From Maritalea myrionectae DSM 19524 (GTDB taxonomy: Bacteria > Pseudomonadota > Alphaproteobacteria > Rhizobiales > Devosiaceae): 64,000 nt of DNA. Shown piece by piece: positions 9,207 through 19,140 of the stretch. The notes under the pieces were generated by a model that worked only from the letters and a program-made list of their open reading frames with translations, was not told the origin of the DNA and ran no database searches. The stretch is from NCBI RefSeq assembly GCF_000423365.1, contig NZ_AUHV01000002.1, positions 791,270 through 855,269 of the forward strand, given 5' to 3'. Every line of letters starts with the position of its first letter. The first letter of the stretch is position 1. The translations under genes and the position numbers were made by a program.

Positions 9207-10523
9207 TTAGGGCTGTTCAATCACGCCGAAGAAAAGCTCAGGCGTTTGTGGCGCATCGCCGATGGTATAAGCGGCCTTCAAGCGCGCCGTTGCTTCATCT
9301 GCCAATGCGGTATCATTGGCATGTAAACGCGCGATAGGCGCGCCTTTTTCAATTTTTTCACCTATCGGTGCCAACCGATCAAAACCAACAGCATAATCAA
9401 GCATGTCGCCGGGTGCCTTGCGGCCGCCGCCCAGCACAACCACGCCCATGCCCACCTGCTTGGCGTCGATTTCTGTGACAAAGCCTGCCTGATCAGCGAA
9501 CACATCGCGAATGATGTCGGCTTTTGGCAAATGGGCAGCGCAATTTTGCATAAAGTCTGACGGGCCACCAAGACCCGTGATCATTTTGCCAAATTGCTCG
9601 GCGGCTTTACCGCTATCAAGTACGTGGCTGGCTCGGTCGCGCCCCTCTTCCACATCTTTCACTAGCTTACCATGTACAAGACCATGGGCCGCCAATTCGG
9701 TCACAACTTGCTCAAGTCGCGGATCTCGATGTGTGCCGCTCAAAAAATCAACTGCATTTTGCACTTCAAGCGCGTTGCCCGCGGCACTGGCCAAAGGCTG
9801 GTTCATGTCGGTTATCAACGCACTGGTGTTAACGCCAGCGCCGTTGGCCACAAACACCAAGCTTTCCGCCAGTTCTTTTGCTTCATCCACTGACTTCATA
9901 AATGCACCGGAGCCGACTTTGACATCGAGCACCAAGGCACCCAACCCGGCAGCCAGTTTTTTGGACAGGATGGACCCCGTGATCAAGGAGATATTGTCGA
10001 CCGTGGCGGTAACGTCGCGGATGGCATAAAGAATTTTATCTGCAGGGGCGAGATCATTGGTTTGGCCAACTATGGCGCAGCCCGCTTCACGCACGACTTT
10101 GCGAAAATGCGCATTGTCGACGCTGGTCTGATAGCCTGGTATGGCATCAAACTTATCGAGCGTGCCGCCGGTATGGCCCAATCCGCGCCCCGAAATCATG
10201 GGCACAAATGCGCCACAAGCTGCCCACATCGGGGCAAGCATTAAGGACACATTATCGCCCACGCCGCCAGTGGAATGCTTGTCGATTACGGGGCCATCGA
10301 GCTCGTCCCAATTGAGCACTTCACCACTGTCACGCATGGCCAAGGTGAGCGCCACACGTTCATCGATATCCATATTTTGGAAATAGACGGCCATGACAAA
10401 GGCCGCCGCCTGCTCAGGCTTGACCGTGCCGGAGACAATACCCTCAATAAAGGCATTGATTTCGGCAGGTTTAAGCGACTTACCATCACGTTTTTTAGCG
10501 ATGATTTCAGCAGGCAAAAACAT
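9207..10523 (-). CDS. deoA: Thymidine phosphorylase
   Basis: 438 residues. It cleaves thymidine or deoxyuridine with phosphate to the base and deoxyribose-1-phosphate. The family signature is intact: [13 protein letters not shown] followed by [13 protein letters not shown], and the domain start [13 protein letters not shown]. It sits between the small DUF gene and deoB, with 14 and 10 base gaps. No truncation or unusual residue was noted. Confidence 0.97.
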   Translation of the reverse strand: MFLPAEIIAKKRDGKSLKPAEINAFIEGIVSGTVKPEQAAAFVMAVYFQNMDIDERVALTLAMRDSGEVLNWDELDGPVIDKHSTGGVGDNVSLMLAPMWAACGAFVPMISGRGLGHTGGTLDKFDAIPGYQTSVDNAHFRKVVREAGCAIVGQTNDLAPADKILYAIRDVTATVDNISLITGSILSKKLAAGLGALVLDVKVGSGAFMKSVDEAKELAESLVFVANGAGVNTSALITDMNQPLASAAGNALEVQNAVDFLSGTHRDPRLEQVVTELAAHGLVHGKLVKDVEEGRDRASHVLDSGKAAEQFGKMITGLGGPSDFMQNCAAHLPKADIIRDVFADQAGFVTEIDAKQVGMGVVVLGGGRKAPGDMLDYAVGFDRLAPIGEKIEKGAPIARLHANDTALADEATARLKAAYTIGDAPQTPELFFGVIEQP

Positions 10524-10537
10524 CTAAATCTGAACTC

Positions 10538-10831
10538 CTAGTCCAAGCGATAAAGCCGCACAGGCGGTTTTTCCGCCCGCGCGATTTTCTTTTTCGCTTC
10601 AAGATCAAGTTGCACGCATTTCACCCACCAGCCTGCGGTGCTGCCCCCGGGGAACAGATCATCCGGCAGATGCTTTTTGGCCTCGGCAATCACATCTTTG
10701 ACGACCATACCGGGCGCCTCGTGGGGCAAAACCTGCATCATCGCTTTGTACATGGCGTTATACTTCGCCGCGTCAACGCGAGTGATTTTGCCCGGTGTGT
10801 TTACGTTTTCAACTTCGACCTTGTCGCTCAT
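10538..10831 (-). CDS. Small conserved protein of unknown function (DUF6958-like)
   Basis: 97 residues, soluble, no signal peptide or membrane segment. It begins MSDKVEVENVNTPGK and contains the striking LFPGGSTAGWWVKCVQLDLEA. The pattern matches my memory of the DUF6958 family, but the name is tentative. A winged-helix-like or adaptor fold is possible. It is embedded in the nucleoside operon between the aldehyde dehydrogenase and deoA with gaps of 11 and 14 bases, so a role in deoxyribonucleoside use is likely by context only. Confidence 0.75.
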   Translation of the reverse strand: MSDKVEVENVNTPGKITRVDAAKYNAMYKAMMQVLPHEAPGMVVKDVIAEAKKHLPDDLFPGGSTAGWWVKCVQLDLEAKKKIARAEKPPVRLYRLD

Positions 10832-10842
10832 GGTTCAGGTTC

Positions 10843-13212
10843 CTATGCGCCGTAGGGCACCCAAACATTTTTGACCTGAGTGCTCCGCTCGAGGAAATAT
10901 TCGCCTTCACAAATCTCGCGATCGGTCCAATCCATGGCTTTGCCTTTGTTGGTCCAAGTCTGTTTGAGATTGTGCACTGAATATTGCTCAACTTTTTTGC
11001 CGCCCTCAGCATCGCCGCAATAGAACATGGCGTCAACGCCATCATGTTCGGCCAAGGTTTTGGTCAGCTCGTCTTTGGCCCCGGTCACGATATTGACGAC
11101 GCCACCAGGCACATCGCTGGTTTCCAAAATCTGATAGAAATCGGTCATCGCCAATGGTGATGTTTCGGACGGAACCAACACGCTGGTGTTGCCCATGGCC
11201 ATGGACGGGGCAAGCAAAGAGATGGCACCCAAAAGCGGACTTTCATCTGGCGCGGCAATGCCGATTACGCCGATGGGTTCGACCATGGCGACCGCCATTT
11301 GGCGCACAGGTGGGTTATGCACCGCACCATCATATTTGTCTGCCCAGCCTGCGAAGGCGAACAAGCGCTCGATAGACAGGTCAACTTCCTTTTTGGCCGC
11401 TGGTGCGGTCACACCAGTCATCTCGCGTATCCGGTCCGCAAATTCATTGCGGCGATAGTCGAGATTTTCGCCCATATAATAAAGGATTTGCGCCCGTGTA
11501 TGGGCAGGCTTGCTGCCCCAGCTCAAGGCACCGCGCGCGGCTTCCACCGCGTTGCGGATGTCTTTGCGATTGCCTTCACCAACTTCGCCAACCAGTTTGC
11601 CCTCGCTATTCACCACGGAGCGGGCATAGCCACCATCAGGACGGGATTGCTTGCCGCCAACATAAAGTTTGGCGGTGCGATCAATGCCGTCTGTCGCGAA
11701 CAATTTGGGTTTCGCCGGTGCTGATGACTTGCCCAAATCCTTGAGCTTTAGTTCCCAGTTGGGGCGCAGATAGGCGCGCATGCCTTCTTTGCCGCCCTCG
11801 CGACCAAAGCCACTTTCTTTGTAGCCGCCAAAGCCCACGGCAGCGTCGAAATTGTTGGTGGAGTTGATCCACACAATGCCAGCTTGCACACGTGGGGCAA
11901 TGTCTAAAGCGAGGTTGATGTTTTCCGTCCAGACGCTGGCGGAGAGGCCATATTTGGAATTGTTGGCCAAGGTCACCGCTTCGTCCGGCGTGCGGAAGCT
12001 CATCGCGACCAGCACCGGACCAAAAATCTCTTCTTCGGCAATAATATTGGCGGGCTGCACATTGGTGTAAAGCGTTGGCTTCACGAAGCAGCCATTGGAC
12101 GGGATTGTGCCATCGGGCTGGTAGCGGACCGCGCCCTGCTCTTCGCCCTTTTTCATCAAATCCTGCACCCGCTCCACCTGTACCGGGGCCACGAGGGCGC
12201 CAATATCAATGGCTTTGTCGAGCGGATCGCCAATGCGCAATGTGTCCATGCGCGCCTTCAACTTTTTGATGAAGCGGTCTTCAATGCCTTCTTGCACCAA
12301 GAGCCGCGACCCGGCACAGCAGACCTCGCCCTGGTTGAACCAGATGGCATCCACCAGGCCTTCCACAGCGCTGTCCAGATCCGCATCCTCAAACACGATA
12401 AAGGGCGACTTGCCGCCCAGTTCCAACGACAGACCTTTGCCGGAGCCCGCCGTGGCCTTCCGGATGGCTTTGCCGACGCCAGTTGAGCCGGTGAAGGCGA
12501 TCTTGTCGATATCTTTGTGGTTGACTATGGCTTCGCCCACTTCACCGTCGCCGGTGACGATGTTGACCACCCCTTTGGGCAGCCCGATCTCCTGACAGAT
12601 TTCAGCGAACAACAGCGCCGTCAGCGAAGTGAATTCAGCGGGTTTAAGCACCACCGTGTTGCCAGCCGCCAAGGCTGGTGCGATTTTCCAGGACAACATC
12701 AAAAGTGGGAAGTTCCACGGGATGATTTGCCCGCAAACGCCATAAGCTGACTGATTGGGGAATTGGCGATCACGCTGCTGCGCCCATCCCGCATGGTGAT
12801 AGAAATGACGCGCCACCAAGGGGATATCCAAATCCCGGCTTTCGCGGATCGACTTACCATTGTCGAGGGTTTCGAGCACGGCAAAGAGCCGTGAATGCTT
12901 TTGCACCTGACGCGCGATGGCGTAAAGATATTTGGCCCGTTCGTAACCAGACAAGCCTTCCCAATCGCCCTGCGCTTTACGCGCTGCGGCCACGGCGGCG
13001 TCAATTTCAGCCTTTTTGGCTTGGCTGATTTGCGCCAGTTCCTCGCCATTGGCGGGATTATTGGAAGCAAATGTTTTGCCGGGCTTGGTGAATTCGCCAT
13101 TGATGAAGTGACCAAATTTGCGGCCATAGCCATCAAGCCATTCATGTGCTTCGGCGCTGCCTTCCGGCGCAGGACCATATTCCATGGTTTCAAAAATCTC
13201 TTTAACGTTCAT
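10843..13212 (-). CDS. ALDH16-like aldehyde dehydrogenase with two ALDH domains
   Basis: 789 residues from the ATG at 13212 (AGGTGGG five bases upstream), far longer than the usual 480-500. Domain 1 (about 1-505) is complete: Asn in IPWNFP, the general base in SLELGGKSP (about 264) and the nucleophile in GEVCCAGSR (about 298/299). Domain 2 (about 510-789) repeats the ALDH N-terminal fold ([34 protein letters not shown]) but has Asp where the catalytic Asn should be and ends before any catalytic Cys. This architecture is that of the ALDH16 family, whose bacterial members keep an active first domain. Between deoC and deoA it would oxidise the acetaldehyde released by DeoC to acetate (inference). 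Confidence 0.9.
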   Translation of the reverse strand: MNVKEIFETMEYGPAPEGSAEAHEWLDGYGRKFGHFINGEFTKPGKTFASNNPANGEELAQISQAKKAEIDAAVAAARKAQGDWEGLSGYERAKYLYAIARQVQKHSRLFAVLETLDNGKSIRESRDLDIPLVARHFYHHAGWAQQRDRQFPNQSAYGVCGQIIPWNFPLLMLSWKIAPALAAGNTVVLKPAEFTSLTALLFAEICQEIGLPKGVVNIVTGDGEVGEAIVNHKDIDKIAFTGSTGVGKAIRKATAGSGKGLSLELGGKSPFIVFEDADLDSAVEGLVDAIWFNQGEVCCAGSRLLVQEGIEDRFIKKLKARMDTLRIGDPLDKAIDIGALVAPVQVERVQDLMKKGEEQGAVRYQPDGTIPSNGCFVKPTLYTNVQPANIIAEEEIFGPVLVAMSFRTPDEAVTLANNSKYGLSASVWTENINLALDIAPRVQAGIVWINSTNNFDAAVGFGGYKESGFGREGGKEGMRAYLRPNWELKLKDLGKSSAPAKPKLFATDGIDRTAKLYVGGKQSRPDGGYARSVVNSEGKLVGEVGEGNRKDIRNAVEAARGALSWGSKPAHTRAQILYYMGENLDYRRNEFADRIREMTGVTAPAAKKEVDLSIERLFAFAGWADKYDGAVHNPPVRQMAVAMVEPIGVIGIAAPDESPLLGAISLLAPSMAMGNTSVLVPSETSPLAMTDFYQILETSDVPGGVVNIVTGAKDELTKTLAEHDGVDAMFYCGDAEGGKKVEQYSVHNLKQTWTNKGKAMDWTDREICEGEYFLERSTQVKNVWVPYGA

Positions 13213-13221
13213 GTTGCCCAC

Positions 13222-14211
13222 CTAAACCAGAGGCTGACGATAATCGGCCGCATAGCGCCCGGTGACATTGTGTTCGAGTTGTCGCTCGATGTCGTTCAAA
13301 AGGCTGGATGCGCCAAAGCGGAACAGATGTGGCGAGAGCCATTTGTTGCCCAGCTCATCCTTCATCATTGCAAGATATGTGATCGCATCCTTGGCCTTGG
13401 AAATGCCGCCCGCGGGCTTATAGCCAATCTCGATGCCCGTTTCCTCATGGAACCAGCGGATCATGCGGATCATAGACAGGGAAGTCACCAAATCTGCGTT
13501 GACTTTTTCCTTGCCTGTTGAGGTTTTGATGAAGTCGGCCCCTGCCATCATGCACACCATCGACGCTTTAGCGACATTGGTTTGGGTGGCCAATTCGCCT
13601 GTGCCCAAAATGGTTTTCAAATGCGCGTCGCCACAAGCGGCGCGGAAGGCTTTGACTTGATCATAAAGGCCCTGCCAATCCTGCGTCAGCACTTGATGCC
13701 GCTCAATCACGATGTCGATTTCTTTGGCGCCAGCTTTCACTGAGGCTTCGATTTCCGCAATGCGGGTGTCCAAAGGCGTCAGACCTGCAGGGAACCCCGT
13801 TGAAACGGCGGCCACCGGAATGTTGGTGCCTTCAAGTGCGGCCACCGCGTCGGCGACAAAATTATGATAGACGCAAACTGCACCTGGGGTGATGCCCAAA
13901 TCTTCAACGCCCAGCGCCTTCAAAATATCGGTGCGCACGGGTTGGCGCGCTTTGGCGCACAAGCGCTCAACGCGACCCTTGCTGTCGTCGCCATTCAACG
14001 TGGTCAAATCGATATTGGTGATGGCGTGGAGCAGCCAGGCGGCTTGCCATTGTTTTTTCACTGAGCGGCGGGTGCCGATGGTGGCGGCCCGACGTTCCAA
14101 TGCTGAGCGGTTCATCCGCACATGGCGCAACCAGCCCAAATCCAAATCGAAACCGGGATTGCGTTTATGCTCTTCTGCCGCGTGCGGCATTTCAACTGCT
14201 TTTAAACTCAT
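13222..14211 (-). CDS. deoC: Deoxyribose-phosphate aldolase
   Basis: 329 residues from the ATG at 14211, which overlaps the upstream stop as ATGA; the frame stays open upstream but that region is the neighbouring gene. It splits deoxyribose-5-phosphate into acetaldehyde and glyceraldehyde-3-phosphate. The Schiff-base lysine is in ADFIKTSTGK and the second active-site lysine in GYKPAGGI. The protein carries about 70 extra N-terminal residues relative to the E. coli enzyme, a known longer DeoC class. Confidence 0.96.
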   Translation of the reverse strand: MSLKAVEMPHAAEEHKRNPGFDLDLGWLRHVRMNRSALERRAATIGTRRSVKKQWQAAWLLHAITNIDLTTLNGDDSKGRVERLCAKARQPVRTDILKALGVEDLGITPGAVCVYHNFVADAVAALEGTNIPVAAVSTGFPAGLTPLDTRIAEIEASVKAGAKEIDIVIERHQVLTQDWQGLYDQVKAFRAACGDAHLKTILGTGELATQTNVAKASMVCMMAGADFIKTSTGKEKVNADLVTSLSMIRMIRWFHEETGIEIGYKPAGGISKAKDAITYLAMMKDELGNKWLSPHLFRFGASSLLNDIERQLEHNVTGRYAADYRQPLV

Positions 14212-15008
14212 AGTTCTGCAATCATTTTTGTCAGCAAACTTTGCATGCGCTCTCCGCCAGATGCGACCATGGTTTGCGTATGGTCGTGAGAGAGATGTTC
14301 GTCCGACATGCCCGCGCCCATATTGGTGATGAATGAACATCCCCAGACGCGCATGTCGTAATATCGGCCCAAAATACATTCCGGTACGGTGGACATGCCC
14401 ACCGCCTGTGCCCCAAAGCCCTGGATCATTCTGATCTCAGCGGGCGTTTCAAATGAGGGGCCAGAATACCATGTATAAACGCCTTGTTTAAGGCCCAAAG
14501 AATCGCGCTCGGCGATATCAAGGGCCTTTTGGCGCAACGTTGGATCATAGGCATTGGCCATATTCACAAAACGTTTGTCGCCCACTTCACCAATCAACGG
14601 GTTAAGGCCCGAATAATTGATATGGTCGGTAATCTGCATCAAATCACCGGGTCGAATATCCTCAACGATTGAACCCGCGGCATTGGTCAACATCAATGTA
14701 TCAATGCCCAATCCAGCCAGCGTGCGCAGCGCCATTTTCATGGCTGCGGCATTGCCGTGCTCGTAATAATGGGCGCGCCCTGTGAGCAGCGCCACGCGCT
14801 TGCCTTCGAGATAGCCGACCAAGAGGTCTTTGCCGTGACCAGTAACGCCGCCGCCGGGAAAGCCTTGCAACGCATCATAATTGATGGTCACCGGGTCTTT
14901 CAGCATATCGCCAAGCGCGGCGAAGCCTGACCCTAGAACAAGTGCAGCGGCAATAGGTTCATCGCCCGCGCGTTCTTGGATCAAACGCATATTGTATTTT
15001 GCGGTCAT
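14208..15008 (-). CDS. Purine-nucleoside phosphorylase (trimeric, PunA class)
   Basis: 266 residues. It phosphorolyses inosine, guanosine and their deoxy forms. Phosphate-site motifs appear in order: LGSGFAALGD, GRAHYYEHGN, LTNAAGSI, and the purine-site GPSFETPAEIRM followed by VGMSTVPE and TNMGAG. The size and motifs are those of the trimeric PNP family rather than hexameric DeoD. Its stop overlaps the deoC start (ATGA), and it starts 6 bases after cdd. Confidence 0.94.
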   Translation of the reverse strand: MTAKYNMRLIQERAGDEPIAAALVLGSGFAALGDMLKDPVTINYDALQGFPGGGVTGHGKDLLVGYLEGKRVALLTGRAHYYEHGNAAAMKMALRTLAGLGIDTLMLTNAAGSIVEDIRPGDLMQITDHINYSGLNPLIGEVGDKRFVNMANAYDPTLRQKALDIAERDSLGLKQGVYTWYSGPSFETPAEIRMIQGFGAQAVGMSTVPECILGRYYDMRVWGCSFITNMGAGMSDEHLSHDHTQTMVASGGERMQSLLTKMIAEL

Positions 15009-15014
15009 GACGCC

Positions 15015-15416
15015 CTACTCCAGAAATTCCGGGCCAAAGGAATCCGGCAAAATCTCATCCATGGTGTAGCTTTTGGCGTCGCCATCTTCACCTGTGCAAA
15101 TGATTTGCGTGTCAGGTGTGGCGAATTCGCGAATGCGCTGGCGGCAGCCGCCGCAAGGGGTGACGGGATCAACGCCTTTGCCGATGACAAAGATGCGGTG
15201 AATTTTCTTTGCGCCAGCGCCAATCATGGCGGAGATGGCTGCTGTCTCGGCACAGTTGCCCTGCGGGTACGCCGCATTTTCGATATTGCAGCCCGCATAG
15301 ACTTGCCCGTCATCCGCCAGAATGGCTGCGCCAACCGGGAAGTCGGAATAGGGCACGTGCGCATGTTTGCGCACGGCCTGAGCGGCATCATAAAGAGCTT
15401 GGGTCACCGCATCCAT
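15015..15416 (-). CDS. cdd: Cytidine deaminase
   Basis: 133 residues, the usual size of the small tetrameric enzyme. The zinc site is intact: NCAETAAI (Cys is not the ligand here; the catalytic Glu is in AET) and PCGGCRQ, with CNIENAAY as the conserved substrate loop. It deaminates cytidine and deoxycytidine to the uridines. It starts one base after the permease stop, between transporter and phosphorylase genes, so import and deamination are co-expressed. Confidence 0.95.
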   Translation of the reverse strand: MDAVTQALYDAAQAVRKHAHVPYSDFPVGAAILADDGQVYAGCNIENAAYPQGNCAETAAISAMIGAGAKKIHRIFVIGKGVDPVTPCGGCRQRIREFATPDTQIICTGEDGDAKSYTMDEILPDSFGPEFLE

Positions 15417-15417
15417 C

Positions 15418-16386
15418 TTAGCGCTCCTTCACATAGGGTTGGCCGATGGCTTTTGGTGGATTGGCCCGACCGATAAAGCCCGCCAGAAGCACCACGGTGA
15501 GAATATAAGGCAACGCCTGAATAAACTGCACTGGCACTTCACCAATCATGGGGAACTCCACGCCTTGCAGACGAATTTGCGATGCGCTGAGCACGCCGAA
15601 CAACAAACAGGTCCACATGGCCTGCCAAGGGCGCCATTTAGCAAAAATCAAAGCGGCAAGCGCGATAAAGCCACGGCCCGACGTCATGTTTTCAGAAAAG
15701 TTTGCGCCTTGGGCGGTGGATAGAAATGCCCCGGCAACACCGCACAGCAAACCTGTAACCACCAACGCCCGATAGCGCAGCATGGCCACTGAAATGCCCG
15801 CTGTGTCCAGCGCTTTTGGATTCTCCCCCACGGCGCGAAGGCGCAAGCCAAAGCGCGTGCGGAACAGAACAAAGGCCGTAACCGGCACCATCAGGAAGGC
15901 GAAGTAAACAATAATCGAATGGCCGGAAAGCAATTGCTCGTAAATCTCGCCAATAATTGGCACTTGGCCAAATTCTTGTGCGAAAGGCAATTCGATGTTG
16001 GCGAAACGCTCGTCCGGACGCAGATTTGGCGTAGTGCCCCCGCGACGGAACCAAGCATGGCCCAAAAATACGGTGAAGCCAGCGGCCAAGAAGTTCAGCG
16101 CCACACCAGAAATAATCTGGTTGCCGCGGAAGTTAATTGATGCCAAAGCGTGGATCATCGACATCACAACGGAAACGCCCATCGCTGCAGCGAGGCCAAG
16201 CCAAACCGAGCCCGTAACAGCGGCTGTGGCGGCAGCAGCAAACGCCCCGCCCAGCATTTTGCCTTCAAGGCCAATATCCACAATGCCCGACCGTTCAGAA
16301 TAAAGCCCAGCCAAGGCTGCAAGCATCAATGGCACCGCAAAGCGAACACTGGAATCGAGCAAGAGAATGATATCTGTTGCACCCAT
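15418..16386 (-). CDS. Nucleoside ABC transporter permease (second permease, BmpD/NupQ-like)
   Basis: 322 residues, eight or more hydrophobic segments. Family features are ERSGIVDIGLEGKMLGGAFAA near the N-terminus, NFRGNQIISGVALN, and the coupling-helix region LRAVGENPKALDTAGI. It is the smaller of the two permeases of a BMP-type uptake system, in the branch related to ribose transporters. It is followed immediately by cdd and starts 3 bases after the larger permease stop. Confidence 0.9.
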   Translation of the reverse strand: MGATDIILLLDSSVRFAVPLMLAALAGLYSERSGIVDIGLEGKMLGGAFAAAATAAVTGSVWLGLAAAMGVSVVMSMIHALASINFRGNQIISGVALNFLAAGFTVFLGHAWFRRGGTTPNLRPDERFANIELPFAQEFGQVPIIGEIYEQLLSGHSIIVYFAFLMVPVTAFVLFRTRFGLRLRAVGENPKALDTAGISVAMLRYRALVVTGLLCGVAGAFLSTAQGANFSENMTSGRGFIALAALIFAKWRPWQAMWTCLLFGVLSASQIRLQGVEFPMIGEVPVQFIQALPYILTVVLLAGFIGRANPPKAIGQPYVKER

Positions 16387-16389
16387 GAT

Positions 16390-17508
16390 CTATGCCTCCG
16401 TATCTGCGGTTGTTGGCGCCTCGGGCGACGGTTTCACCCTTCGGGCAAATATGCGCTCCAGCAATGGCCGGAACATATCGCCCATGGCACCCGTGAACAG
16501 GATCACCAAGGCTTGGATCACCACCACAAGGTCTGACGGCACAGCCGGCAATTCAAAGGCCAGTTCCTGCCCACCCTGATAGAGCGCACCGAATAATAGC
16601 GCGGCCAAGGCAATGCCCACCGGGTGGGAACGGCCCATAAAGGCAACGGCAATGCCAACAAAGCCAAAGCCATGCACATAGCCCACGACGAGCCGTTTTT
16701 GCACGCCCACCGCTTCATTGACCGCCATGAGTCCGGCCAACGCGCCGGAGATGGCCATTGCAATAATGATCACGGAAACGGCTGAAATGCCAGCATAGCG
16801 GGCGGCTTCCTTATTGGCGCCAAGGGTACGGATTTTATAACCGAGCTTGGTGCGCCAGATCAGCACATAGGTGAAGATCAGCGCGGCGATGCCGAAAAAG
16901 AATGTGATGTTCAGCGGCGAATATTGGAACGCGTCAAACCAGTCGGACATCAACGGCAGGCGGCCCTGTTCGTTGATTGTGCGCGTTTCCGCATTGGCAC
17001 CCGGTGCTGTGATGACTTGCGCCAGCATGTAGCTCATAAACGCTGAGGCGATAAAGTTGAACATGATGGTCGTGATCACAATATGGCTGCCGCGCTTCGC
17101 CTGAAGCCAAGCAGGGATAATGGCCCAAAGTGACCCCATCATCATGGCCGCAAGGGTTGACCCGAGCAGCACCAGCGTCCAGTGGGTCTGATCAAGCCAA
17201 AGCGCCACCATGATGGCCCCAAGGCCCGCCACATAAGCTTGGCCCTCACCACCAATATTGAACATGCCTGCCTTAAAGGCGATGGCCACGGCAAGACCGG
17301 TGAAAATGAAGTTGGTGGCATAGTGAAGCGTGAAGCCCCAGCCCATCCCTGTGCCAAAGGCACCATAGAACAAGGCCCACATGGCATCGAGCGGATTTTC
17401 CCCGATGATGGCCACGGCCAAACCGCCGATCACGAAAGCCAGCAGCACGTTGAGCACTGGCATCAAAACAATTGTTACCCAATTGGGCAAAGGCTGGCGC
17501 GCACTCAT
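16390..17508 (-). CDS. Nucleoside ABC transporter permease (first permease, NupP-like)
   Basis: 372 residues, polytopic. The N-terminus LPNWVTIVLMPVLNVLLAFVIGG, the motif AFKAGMFNIGGEGQ and the coupling-helix sequence RTLGANKEAARYAGI identify a BPL_transp_2 permease of the BMP family. It pairs with the following permease to form the heterodimeric channel. Gaps to its neighbours are 23 and 3 bases. Confidence 0.9.
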   Translation of the reverse strand: MSARQPLPNWVTIVLMPVLNVLLAFVIGGLAVAIIGENPLDAMWALFYGAFGTGMGWGFTLHYATNFIFTGLAVAIAFKAGMFNIGGEGQAYVAGLGAIMVALWLDQTHWTLVLLGSTLAAMMMGSLWAIIPAWLQAKRGSHIVITTIMFNFIASAFMSYMLAQVITAPGANAETRTINEQGRLPLMSDWFDAFQYSPLNITFFFGIAALIFTYVLIWRTKLGYKIRTLGANKEAARYAGISAVSVIIIAMAISGALAGLMAVNEAVGVQKRLVVGYVHGFGFVGIAVAFMGRSHPVGIALAALLFGALYQGGQELAFELPAVPSDLVVVIQALVILFTGAMGDMFRPLLERIFARRVKPSPEAPTTADTEA

Positions 17509-17531
17509 AGTTTGATTACTCCAGACATTTG

Positions 17532-19109
17532 CTAAGCCCCCTCTTTGGGATCAACCCCGGCCATGGACAGGCCAAAATCTCGTTCGCTGGCATCAGGTGT
17601 CAATTCGGTGACGATTTCCCCGTCAAACATCACCAAAACCCGGTCAGACAGAGCCCGGATTTCATCCAGCTCCACAGAGACCAGCAAGACCGCAATGCCT
17701 TTATCCCTTAATTCAATAATGTGCTTGTGAATGAACTCGATGGCGCCAATATCGACGCCGCGCGTGGGCTGACCCACAATGAGCACGTCCAGATCACGAT
17801 CCATTTCCCGCGCCAGCACCACTTTTTGCTGGTTACCGCCTGAGAAATTGGCTGTTTTCAACCGTGGATTGCGCGGGCGAATATCGAACATTTCAATACG
17901 GCGTTCGGCTTCTGCAATAGATTGCTTTGGCGACAGAAACGGACCTGAGCCATAGGCTTCAGAATCGTGATAACCAAGAATGGAATTTTCCCATTCTTCA
18001 AAATCAGTCACCAACCCCATCTTGATCCGATCTTCCGGCACGTGGGCCAATCCCATCTGACGCACTTTCGCCGCGCTATCATCGCCGTCGAACCGCACCA
18101 ATTCGCCATTAATGCGAACTTCGCCCAGCAGAGGCGCTTCCATGCCTGAAATGGCGCGCAAAAGCTCGGACTGGCCGTTGCCAGCCACCCCAGCAATGCC
18201 CACGATTTCGCCAGCACGCACATTGAAGCTGACATCTTTCACCCGCGGCACGCCAATGTCGTCGGTTACCGACAGGCCATTAACTTCCAACACCACGTCT
18301 TTCGGTTCAGCTGGCGTTTTATCGACACGCAACAAAACGCGGCGGCCCACCATCATTTCCGCCAATTGTTCTGGCGAGGTGTCTTCGGTGGCTACGGTGC
18401 CGACCATTTCGCCCCGACGCATGACCGAAACCGTGTCGGTCACGGCCATGATTTCGCGCAATTTGTGCGTGATCAAAATGATGGTTTTGCCTTCTTCGCG
18501 CAACTGTTCGAGAATGCGGAAAAGCTGGTCGGCCTCGGTTGGCGTCAATACGCCCGTTGGCTCGTCCAAAATCAGCACATCGGCACCGCGATAAAGCGCC
18601 TTCAAAATTTCTACGCGCTGTTCCTGTCCCACAGACAGGTCTTCAATCAACGCATCCGGGTCGACATCCAACCCATAGTCTTTGGCCAGTCGCCCCAACT
18701 CTTCGCGCGCCTTTGCCATGCTGGATGCCAGAAGCGTTTCGCCTTCAGCGCCCAGAATAATGTTTTCCAAAACGGTGAAATTTTCCACCAGCATAAAGTG
18801 CTGGTGCACCATGCCGATGCCCAATTCCAGCGCGTGGCTGGAATCTTTGATTTTCACCAATTTTCCATCGACCCAAATTTCACCGCTATCGGCAGTGTAA
18901 AAGCCATAAAGAATTGACATCAGGGTGGATTTACCCGCGCCATTTTCCCCCACAATGCCGTGGATCGAATTGCGCTTCACCGCCAAATCAATGTTTTTAT
19001 TGGCTTGGACCGGCCCAAAAGCTTTGGACACTTTTTTCAAGTCAATGGCAAATTCAGACCCAGCAGCCTTTGAAGGCTGCTGGGCGCTTGTTGTCTGGTG
19101 CTCAACCAT
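17532..19109 (-). CDS. Nucleoside ABC transporter ATP-binding protein (two ABC domains)
   Basis: 525 residues with tandem ABC domains. Domain 1 has Walker A GENGAGKST, signature LSVGQEQRV and Walker B ILDEPTGVLTP. Domain 2 has a degenerate Walker A (GVAGNGQSE), signature FSGGNQQKV and VGQPTRGVD where the Walker B Asp-Glu would be. Such asymmetric double ATPases drive BMP-type and ribose-type sugar/nucleoside importers. It lies 31 bases downstream of the binding-protein gene. Confidence 0.93.
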   Translation of the reverse strand: MVEHQTTSAQQPSKAAGSEFAIDLKKVSKAFGPVQANKNIDLAVKRNSIHGIVGENGAGKSTLMSILYGFYTADSGEIWVDGKLVKIKDSSHALELGIGMVHQHFMLVENFTVLENIILGAEGETLLASSMAKAREELGRLAKDYGLDVDPDALIEDLSVGQEQRVEILKALYRGADVLILDEPTGVLTPTEADQLFRILEQLREEGKTIILITHKLREIMAVTDTVSVMRRGEMVGTVATEDTSPEQLAEMMVGRRVLLRVDKTPAEPKDVVLEVNGLSVTDDIGVPRVKDVSFNVRAGEIVGIAGVAGNGQSELLRAISGMEAPLLGEVRINGELVRFDGDDSAAKVRQMGLAHVPEDRIKMGLVTDFEEWENSILGYHDSEAYGSGPFLSPKQSIAEAERRIEMFDIRPRNPRLKTANFSGGNQQKVVLAREMDRDLDVLIVGQPTRGVDIGAIEFIHKHIIELRDKGIAVLLVSVELDEIRALSDRVLVMFDGEIVTELTPDASERDFGLSMAGVDPKEGA

Positions 19110-19140
19110 GTCGAGTTACCATTCCAATTTTCAGTTTAGA

